This document shows positions 58,507-64,000 of a stretch of 64,000 nucleotides of DNA, piece after piece. The DNA lies in the NCBI RefSeq assembly GCF_008728835.1, contig NZ_CP042582.1, forward strand, positions 1,922,001 through 1,986,000, in the 5' to 3' direction. Within the stretch, counting starts at the first letter, position 1; every line of letters starts with the position of its first letter. This DNA is from Hypericibacter adhaerens. GTDB lineage: Bacteria; Pseudomonadota; Alphaproteobacteria; Dongiales; Dongiaceae. The notes beneath the pieces are model-generated. The model did not search any database and had not been told where the DNA came from. It saw only the letters and a list, made by a program, of their open reading frames with translations. The translations under genes and the position numbers were made by a program.

Positions 58507-61421
58507 GCGACGGCGTCAACCGTCTGCCGGCGCCGGCCGGCTCGCTGATCGACCGGGGCCAGCCGGTCGATTTCACCTTCGAAGGCCGCGCCTTCCAGGG
58601 CTTCGTCGGCGACACGATCGCGAGCGCGCTGGCGGCCAACGACGAATGGCTGATCTCGCGCTCGTTCAAATATCACCGGCCGCGCGGCATCCTGACGATG
58701 GCGGGCCAGGACGCGAACACGCTGGTCCAGATCGGGCCCGAGCCCAATGTGCTGGCCGACATGCGCGCCATCACGCCGGGTCTGGCGGTGATGGGCCAGA
58801 ACTACAAGGGCAGCCTGGAGCAGGACCGGCTCTCCTTCATGGAGAAGATCGGCCGCTTCCTCCCCGTGGGCTTCTACTACAAGGCTTTCTACAAGCCGAA
58901 ATGGACCTGGCCGCATTGGGAGAAGGTGATCCGCGAGATCGCGGGCCTCGGCAAGGTCGATGTCCATGCCCATCACGACTATTACGACAAGGAATATCTC
59001 TTCGCCGACGTGGCCGTGATCGGCGGCGGCCCGGCCGGCATGGCGGCCGCCTGCGAGGCGGCCAGGAGCGGCCTCGAGGTGATCCTGATCGAGGAGAATC
59101 CGCGCCTCGGCGGCTCGCTCGGCTATGCCCGGCTCGATGCGGCGGGCGAGCAGGGCGCGCGATTGGCCCGCGAGCTCGCGGCCGAAGTCGCGGCCGCGCA
59201 GAACATCCGCGTGCTGTCCGACGCCACCTGCAACGGCTTCTTCTCCGACAACTGGCTGGCCGTGATCCGGGGCAACCGGCTCTTCAAGCTGCGCGCCAGG
59301 GCGGTCGTGGTCGCGACCGGCTCGCTCGACCAGCCGGCCGTGTTCCGCAACAACGACCTGCCCGGCGTCATGCAGGGCTCGGCCGCGCAGCGGCTGATCA
59401 AGCTCTACGGCGTCAGGCCCGGCCGCCGCGCGGTGGTGCTGACCGCCAATGCGGACGGCTATGGCGTGGCGCTCGATCTGGGCGATGCCGACGTCGAGGT
59501 CGCCGCCGTGGTCGATCTCAGGCCGGCGACCGACGCTTCCGACTTGGCCCAGGCCGTCCGCGCGCGCGGCGTCACGGTCCTGCAGGGCCAGGGCGTGGCC
59601 GAGACCCTTTATGGCGTCGGCAAGCGCCATATCACGGGCGCCCTCGTCGGCGAGGTGACGGGCGAGGGCGAGCTCTCGCCGGCGCTGGCGACGATCCCTT
59701 GCGACCTGCTCTGCATGTCGGTCGGCTACAGCCCCACGGGCCAGCTTCTCCATCATGTCGGCGCCCGGTTCGCCTATGACCGGGCGAGCCACATGTTCGC
59801 GCCGAGCGCCCTGCCGGCCCATGTCTTCGCCGCGGGATCGGTCAATGGCAGCTATGCGATCGACGCCGTCATCGCCGAAGGAAGGCGCGCCGGCTGGGCT
59901 GCCGCCAAGGATGCCGGCGGCGCAGCGGGCGCCGAGCCCGCGGCACCCGGCGAGCGCGGCGCCGTCGGCGTCACCCATCCCTGGCCGATCTTCCCGAGCA
60001 GGAAGGGCAAGGATTTCGTCGATTTCGACGAGGACCTCCAGTTCAAGGATCTCGTCAACGGCATCGCCGACGGCTACGACCATGTCGAGCTCCTGAAGCG
60101 CTACAGCACCGTCGGCATGGGGCCGTCGCAGGGCCGCCATTCGGCGGTCGCGACCGTGCGCGTCGACGCCAAGGTGACGGGCCGTGACATCGCCACCATG
60201 TCGGTGACGACGCAGCGCCCGCCCTACCGGCCGGAGAAGTTCGGCGTGCTGGCGGGCCGCGTGTTCGAGCCCGAGCGCCACACCGCGATGCACCAGCGCC
60301 ACCTGGAGCTGGGCGCCCGTATGATGCCGGCGGGCCTCTGGTACCGCCCGGCCTTCTATGGCAAGAAGGAGGAGCGCGAGCAGGCGATCCGCGAGGAGGT
60401 CCGCAATGTCCGCAACAATGTCGGGCTGATCGACGTCTCGACGCTGGGCGGGCTCGATGTGCGCGGTCCCGATGCGGCCGAGTTCCTGAACCGCCTCTAC
60501 ACCTTCGCCTATGCCAAGCAGCCGGTCGGCCGCTCGCGTTATGTGCTCATGACCGACCAGTCGGGCGCCATCATCGATGACGGCGTCGCCTGCCGCTTCG
60601 GCGAGGAGCATTTCTACGTCACGGCCACCACCAGCGGCGTCGACGGCGTCTATCGCCTGATGCTGTTCTGGAACGCGCAGTGGCGCCTCGATGTCGATGT
60701 GGCGAACGTCACCGCCGCCTATGCCGGCGTCAATCTGGCGGGACCCAAGTCCCGCGAGGTGCTGCAGACGCTCTGCCCGGATGTCGATCTCTCGGCGGCG
60801 GCCTTCCCCTATATGGGGGTGCGGATGGGCAGCGTCGCCGGCATCCCGGCCCGGCTGATGCGGGTGGGATTCGTCGGCGAGCTGGGCTACGAGATCCACG
60901 TGCCGGCCTCGATGGGCGAGGCCCTGTGGGACCGGCTCATGGAGGCGGGGCGCCCCTTCGGCATCCGCCCCTTCGGCGTCGAGGCGCAGCGCGTGTTGCG
61001 CCTGGAGAAAGGCCATATCATCATCGGCCAGGACACGGACGGGCTGACGCATCCCTACGAAGCCGACATGGCCTGGGCGATCTCGAAGAACAAACCTTAT
61101 TTCATGGGCGGACGGTCGATCGACATCCAGAACCGCGCGGGCCTCACCCGCAAGCTGGTGGGCTTCACGCTCGACGATCCCAATGCACCGGTGCCGGAGG
61201 AATGCCATCTGGTGGTGCGGGGGCCGGAGATCCTGGGACGCGTGACCTCGGCCGTGATCTCGCCCTCGCTGGGCAAGGTGGTGGGGCTCGCCTATGTGGC
61301 GCCCGACCAGGCCGAGCCCGGCAAGAGCTTCGACATCAAGGTCGACGGCGGCCGGATCATCCAGGGGCGGGTGGTGCCGATCCCGTTCTTCGATCCCGAG
61401 AACAAGCGGCAGGAGATGTAA
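58503..61421 (+). CDS. mgdC: SoxA/MgdC-like alpha subunit
   Basis: 972 residues, usual size. N-terminal 2Fe-2S-ferredoxin-like fold region (FTFEGRAFQGFVGDTIASALAAND, about 20-60), NAD/FAD-binding pyridine-disulphide domain with GGGPAG (174-179) and VVVATGSLDQPAVF, then a C-terminal aminomethyltransferase (GcvT-type) domain from about residue 590 (IREEVRNVRNNVGLIDVSTLGGLDVRGPDAAEFLNRLYT; VGFVGELGYEIHVPA; RLEKGHIIIGQDTDG) that binds tetrahydrofolate and takes the one-carbon unit. Forms the core of the heterotetramer. Confidence 0.92.
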   Translation: MSDGVNRLPAPAGSLIDRGQPVDFTFEGRAFQGFVGDTIASALAANDEWLISRSFKYHRPRGILTMAGQDANTLVQIGPEPNVLADMRAITPGLAVMGQNYKGSLEQDRLSFMEKIGRFLPVGFYYKAFYKPKWTWPHWEKVIREIAGLGKVDVHAHHDYYDKEYLFADVAVIGGGPAGMAAACEAARSGLEVILIEENPRLGGSLGYARLDAAGEQGARLARELAAEVAAAQNIRVLSDATCNGFFSDNWLAVIRGNRLFKLRARAVVVATGSLDQPAVFRNNDLPGVMQGSAAQRLIKLYGVRPGRRAVVLTANADGYGVALDLGDADVEVAAVVDLRPATDASDLAQAVRARGVTVLQGQGVAETLYGVGKRHITGALVGEVTGEGELSPALATIPCDLLCMSVGYSPTGQLLHHVGARFAYDRASHMFAPSALPAHVFAAGSVNGSYAIDAVIAEGRRAGWAAAKDAGGAAGAEPAAPGERGAVGVTHPWPIFPSRKGKDFVDFDEDLQFKDLVNGIADGYDHVELLKRYSTVGMGPSQGRHSAVATVRVDAKVTGRDIATMSVTTQRPPYRPEKFGVLAGRVFEPERHTAMHQRHLELGARMMPAGLWYRPAFYGKKEEREQAIREEVRNVRNNVGLIDVSTLGGLDVRGPDAAEFLNRLYTFAYAKQPVGRSRYVLMTDQSGAIIDDGVACRFGEEHFYVTATTSGVDGVYRLMLFWNAQWRLDVDVANVTAAYAGVNLAGPKSREVLQTLCPDVDLSAAAFPYMGVRMGSVAGIPARLMRVGFVGELGYEIHVPASMGEALWDRLMEAGRPFGIRPFGVEAQRVLRLEKGHIIIGQDTDGLTHPYEADMAWAISKNKPYFMGGRSIDIQNRAGLTRKLVGFTLDDPNAPVPEECHLVVRGPEILGRVTSAVISPSLGKVVGLAYVAPDQAEPGKSFDIKVDGGRIIQGRVVPIPFFDPENKRQEM

Positions 61422-61424
61422 GCC

Positions 61425-62156
61425 ATGGCCCCGGGAACCGTCTCGCCGACCGCCTTCAGCCGGCGCAGCTATGTTTATCGCAGCCTGGAGGCCAAGGGCG
61501 CCGAATGGGCCGCGCTGCGCGACGCGGCGGTCGCCATGCGGCTCGGCCGCCCGGTCGAGGAGGAAGTGGGGATCGGCCGTCGCCTCGGCCTGACCGATCT
61601 CTCGCCCCTGCCGCGCACCGGTTTCAAGGGTACGGGTACGATCGAATGGCTGACGAGCCAGGGCCTGACCATCGGGCCCGAAAGCAACATGGCCTATCGC
61701 CAGGCTGATGGCTCGCTGGCGGCGCGCCTGGCGCCGTCCGAGATCTTCCTGATCGACGGCCTCAAGGGGGAGGCGGGCCTGATCGACCGCCTCAACGGCG
61801 CCTGGGCCTGGGGCACGGAGAAGCCGCGCAAGCTCATCGGCTATCCGATGCCGCGCTCGGAGAGCCATTGCTGGTTCATGGTCTCGGGCTGGCAGGCGCC
61901 GGCGATGTTCGCCAAGGTCTGCGGCGTCGATCTGCGCGCGCATAAATTCAAGCAGGGTCAGATCGCCCAGACCTCGGTCGCCAAGATCAGCGCGATCGCG
62001 ATCCGCGACTATTTCGGCGAACTGCCGGCCTATCATCTGCTGACCGACAGCGCCTCGGCGGAATATATGTGGGCCTGTATCGTCGATGCGATGGCGGAGT
62101 TCGGCGGCCAGCCAATCGGGCTCGCCGCGCTGCGGAGGCTCGCCGAGACACGATGA
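61425..62156 (+). CDS. mgdD: SoxG/MgdD-like gamma subunit
   Basis: 243 residues, GcvT-like fold without its own folate site. RRSYVYRSLEAKGAEWAALRDAAVAM, LSPLPRTGFKGTGTIEWLTSQGLTIGPESNMAYRQADGSLAARLAPSEIFLIDGLKGEAGLIDRLN, then ESHCWFMVSGWQAPAMFAKVCGVDLRAHKF and AQTSVAKISAI. Directly follows the alpha subunit and overlaps the regulator gene by 4 bases. Confidence 0.88.
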   Translation: MAPGTVSPTAFSRRSYVYRSLEAKGAEWAALRDAAVAMRLGRPVEEEVGIGRRLGLTDLSPLPRTGFKGTGTIEWLTSQGLTIGPESNMAYRQADGSLAARLAPSEIFLIDGLKGEAGLIDRLNGAWAWGTEKPRKLIGYPMPRSESHCWFMVSGWQAPAMFAKVCGVDLRAHKFKQGQIAQTSVAKISAIAIRDYFGELPAYHLLTDSASAEYMWACIVDAMAEFGGQPIGLAALRRLAETR

Positions 62157-62869
62157 AGGGCAAGCGCAAGGCGGGATCGACCGCGCCGGCCGGCGAGGCG
62201 CGCAAAAGATCGCTTGCGCCGCGAAAGCCGGCGAAGCCCGCGGAGGCGCCGCAGGCGTTCCAGGACCCGCACGGGTTGATCAACAAGGACTATGGACGGC
62301 TCGAGGAGGCGATCGGCCGCGAGGTGCGCGAGTTCCGGCGCAAGCAGGACATGACCGTGGCCGAGCTCGCCAAGATGGCGGAGCTCTCGGCCGGGATGCT
62401 CTCCAAGATCGAGAACGGCATGACCTCGCCCTCGCTCGCCACCTTGCGCGCGCTCTCGGTGGCGCTCCATGTGCCGGTCACCGCCTTCTTCCGGCGCTTC
62501 GAGGAGGAGCGGGACGCCACCTTCGTCAAGGCGGGGCAGGGGCTCGAGATCGAGCGCCGCGGCACCCGCGCCGGCCATCAATACCGGCTCCTCGGCCATA
62601 CGCTGCGCAAGAGCATCTCGGTCGAGCCCTACATGATCACGCTGACGGCGGATTCGGACGTGTTCCCGCTGTTCCAGCATGACGGCGTCGAGTTCATCTT
62701 CATGCTCGAGGGCGAGGTCAGCTACCGCCATGGCGACCGCACCTACACGCTGCTGCCGGGGGACTCGCTGTTCTTCGACGCCGACGTTCCCCACGGGCCC
62801 GACGAGCTGCGCAAGCTGCCGATCCGGTTCCTCTCGATCATCTGCTACCCGCGCGACGGCGAAGGCTGA
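62153..62869 (+). CDS. XRE-family regulator with C-terminal cupin
   Basis: 238 residues. Lys/Ala/Pro-rich start, HTH_3 domain at about 55-110 (EVREFRRKQDMTVAELAKMAELSAGMLSKIENGMTSPSLATLRALSVALHVPV), and a cupin sensor at about 160-235 (FQHDGVEFIFMLEGEVSYRHGDRTYTLLPGDSLFFDADVPHGP). Proteins of this kind sense a small amine or amino acid through the cupin. The ATG overlaps the gamma-subunit stop, so it is the last gene of the mgd operon. The palindromes at 62881-62905 are the likely binding site controlling the next operon and possibly its own. Confidence 0.9.
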   Translation: MKGKRKAGSTAPAGEARKRSLAPRKPAKPAEAPQAFQDPHGLINKDYGRLEEAIGREVREFRRKQDMTVAELAKMAELSAGMLSKIENGMTSPSLATLRALSVALHVPVTAFFRRFEEERDATFVKAGQGLEIERRGTRAGHQYRLLGHTLRKSISVEPYMITLTADSDVFPLFQHDGVEFIFMLEGEVSYRHGDRTYTLLPGDSLFFDADVPHGPDELRKLPIRFLSIICYPRDGEG

Positions 62870-62880
62870 CCTCGCGCCGG

Positions 62881-62905
62881 TTTCCTCATAGGAAACATTG
62901 TTTCC
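62881..62905. promoter_or_regulatory. Candidate operator for the XRE-cupin regulator
   Basis: Two overlapping inverted repeats: TTTCCT-CAT-AGGAAA (62881-62895) and GGAAACA-T-TGTTTCC (62891-62905). They lie between the regulator gene and the second amidotransferase gene, 71-95 bases before the latter. The AT-rich block after it (TTTTCATTGATT) may hold the promoter. Confidence 0.6.
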
Positions 62906-62975
62906 TTTTCATTGATTCCCGGGATTTCCTGGGGTATGGTCCGGCCTCGCTCGGGCCTCCCGAAAGGATCCATCC

Positions 62976-63884
62976 ATGTGCGGAATCGTCGGACTTTTCC
63001 TCAAGAATCCGGCCCTGAGGCCCAGCCTCGGGCGGCATCTGAGCCATATGCTGATCGAGATGACCGAACGCGGTCCCGACAGCGCCGGCATCGCGGTCTA
63101 CCACAAGCCGGTCAAGGGCAAGGCCTCGAAGCTGACCCTGTTCCATGCCGATCCGCATTTCCATTGGCGCGAGGTCGGCGGGGCGCTCGGCGAGGCGCTC
63201 AAGGCCGAGGTCGATGTCGAGACCAAGGCCAACCATGTGGTCATGACCGTCTCGGCGCCCGACGAGCATGTGCGCGGCTGGCTCAAGTCGCACCATCCCG
63301 AGATCCGCATCATGGGCTATGGCCAGCTGATGGAGGTCTACAAGGATATGGGCCTGCCCAAGCAGGTGGCCGAGCGTTACGGCCTCGGCAGGATGGAGGG
63401 GACCCACGCCATCGGCCATACCCGCATGGCGACGGAGAGCGCGGTCACGACCGAGCATTCCCATCCCTTCACCGCCGCCTCGGACATGTGCCTGGTCCAT
63501 AACGGCTCGCTCTCGAACCACAACAACCTGCGCCGCTGGCTGGTCCATCGCGGCCACCAGTTCGAGACCGACAATGACAGCGAGGTGGCGGCGCGCTACT
63601 TCGCCCATCGCCTGGGCGAGGGGGCGAGCCTGGCCGAGGCGCTCGAGGCGGGCCTCAAGGATCTCGACGGCTTCTATACCTTCACCATGGGCACCCGGAA
63701 CGGCTTCGCCGTGCTGCGCGATGCCTTCGCCTGCAAGCCCGCCGTGCTGGCCGAGACCGACGACTGGGTGGCGATGGCCTCGGAATACCGCTCGATCGCC
63801 AACCTGCCGGGCGCCGACAAGGCGGTCGTGTGGGCGCCGGCGCCGGCCGTGGTCTATACCTGGGACGTGCAGGCCGCCGCATGA
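62976..63884 (+). CDS. glxB: Class II glutamine amidotransferase subunit (GlxB / MgsA-like), second set
   Basis: 302 residues. Cys2 nucleophile in MCGIVGLFLKN, TERGPDSAGIAVYH, GHTRMATESAVTTEHSHPF, HNGSLSNHNNLRR and DNDSEVAARYFAHRL. Paralogue of the protein at 52161 but lacks its long charged helical insertion, and resembles rhizobial GlxB more closely. Its ATG is the first gene of a new operon behind the palindromic operator, and it overlaps the next gene by 4 bases. Confidence 0.88.
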   Translation: MCGIVGLFLKNPALRPSLGRHLSHMLIEMTERGPDSAGIAVYHKPVKGKASKLTLFHADPHFHWREVGGALGEALKAEVDVETKANHVVMTVSAPDEHVRGWLKSHHPEIRIMGYGQLMEVYKDMGLPKQVAERYGLGRMEGTHAIGHTRMATESAVTTEHSHPFTAASDMCLVHNGSLSNHNNLRRWLVHRGHQFETDNDSEVAARYFAHRLGEGASLAEALEAGLKDLDGFYTFTMGTRNGFAVLRDAFACKPAVLAETDDWVAMASEYRSIANLPGADKAVVWAPAPAVVYTWDVQAAA

Positions 63885-64000
63885 TCACGGTCGATCTGGA
63901 CAAGAGCTCGGTCCGGGATCTCAACGAGCGCCTGCATCGCCTGCCGCCGGAGACCAACGAGAAGGCCTGGCGCGTCGTCAATCCCAAGGGCGCCCATGCG
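63881..64000 (+). CDS. glxC: GXGXG-domain subunit (GlxC / MgsB-like), second set (3' end cut off)
   Basis: First 40 residues only (MITVDLDKSSVRDLNERLHR and VVNPKGAHA). DLDKSSVRDLN is the typical GlxC start, matching the DCGPLSPRDVNLKIRDLMS region of the first-set protein at 53106. Overlaps the amidotransferase stop (ATGA). The frame runs off the window end; a GlxD/MgsC-like gene is expected next. Confidence 0.8.
   Translation, partial: MITVDLDKSSVRDLNERLHRLPPETNEKAWRVVNPKGAHA

Noticed and set aside
58431-62036. A 1,201-codon open frame on the minus strand opposite the Mgd/Sox operon
   Set aside because: High G+C gives long stop-free antisense frames. Its translation is Arg/Asp/His/Gly-rich low-complexity sequence without domains, while the plus-strand genes match known subunits end to end.

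Overview
The window is a high-GC (about two thirds G+C by eye), densely packed chromosomal segment from an alphaproteobacterium, most likely a soil- or plant-associated Rhodospirillales/Rhizobiales-type organism. This is inferred from gene families and codon use; there is no rRNA marker. It is dominated by transport and catabolism of nitrogen-containing and sugar-like organic compounds. There is one tRNA (Thr-UGU), one IS110-family insertion sequence, two families of palindromic repeats, and no sign of CRISPR or prophage.

Left part (1-8.1 kb, minus strand): two proline-iminopeptidase-type hydrolases flank a LuxR-type regulator that has no luxI partner, followed by a complete dipeptide/oligopeptide ABC transporter (binding protein, two permeases, two ATPases; the last is cut by the window start). 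The regulator carries the Tyr-to-Trp change known from plant-signal-sensing LuxR solos, and a lux-box-like palindrome lies in front of the second hydrolase.

8.3-23.9 kb: a small secreted protein, tRNA-Thr, a nitrilase-superfamily amidase, a CNMP-DUF1003 membrane protein, a cupin, an ATP-grasp enzyme, then a guanidino-compound group (DUF1989 protein, guanidinobutyrase-like ureohydrolase, arginine:pyruvate transaminase-like enzyme). A TetR regulator stands divergent from a spermidine/putrescine-type ABC operon ending in a GNAT acetyltransferase. A FAD-linked oxidase and a YdcZ-type membrane protein follow.

24-45 kb: a catabolic region that looks like one regulon. Two paralogous GMC oxidoreductase plus small-subunit pairs, an L-2-hydroxyglutarate-oxidase-like flavoprotein, a GntR/FCD regulator, a metallo-beta-lactamase-fold hydrolase, a PcaD-like hydrolase, a ribose-type ABC transporter with SDR, tautomerase and HbpS-like protein, a lactonase-like amidohydrolase, and an ETF alpha/beta plus EtfD electron-transfer set. 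Three intergenic regions share TTGTCGACAA-type palindromes, the pattern expected for a GntR/FCD repressor. metA (acetyl-CoA type by residue 111) and the IS110 element lie within this region.

45-49 kb: MBL hydrolase, Sel1-repeat protein, class III aminotransferase and a HupE/UreJ nickel permease, all on the minus strand.

49-64 kb: an N-methylglutamate/sarcosine-type pathway: GntR regulator, glutamine-synthetase-like GmaS/GlnT, MgsABC (glutamate-synthase-like three-part enzyme), an unrecognised 148-residue protein, then MgdABCD (SoxBDAG-like heterotetramer), an XRE-cupin regulator, and the start of a second MgsAB/GlxBC set running off the window end. Together these would turn methylamine-type or N-methyl amino acid nitrogen into glutamate plus a one-carbon unit.
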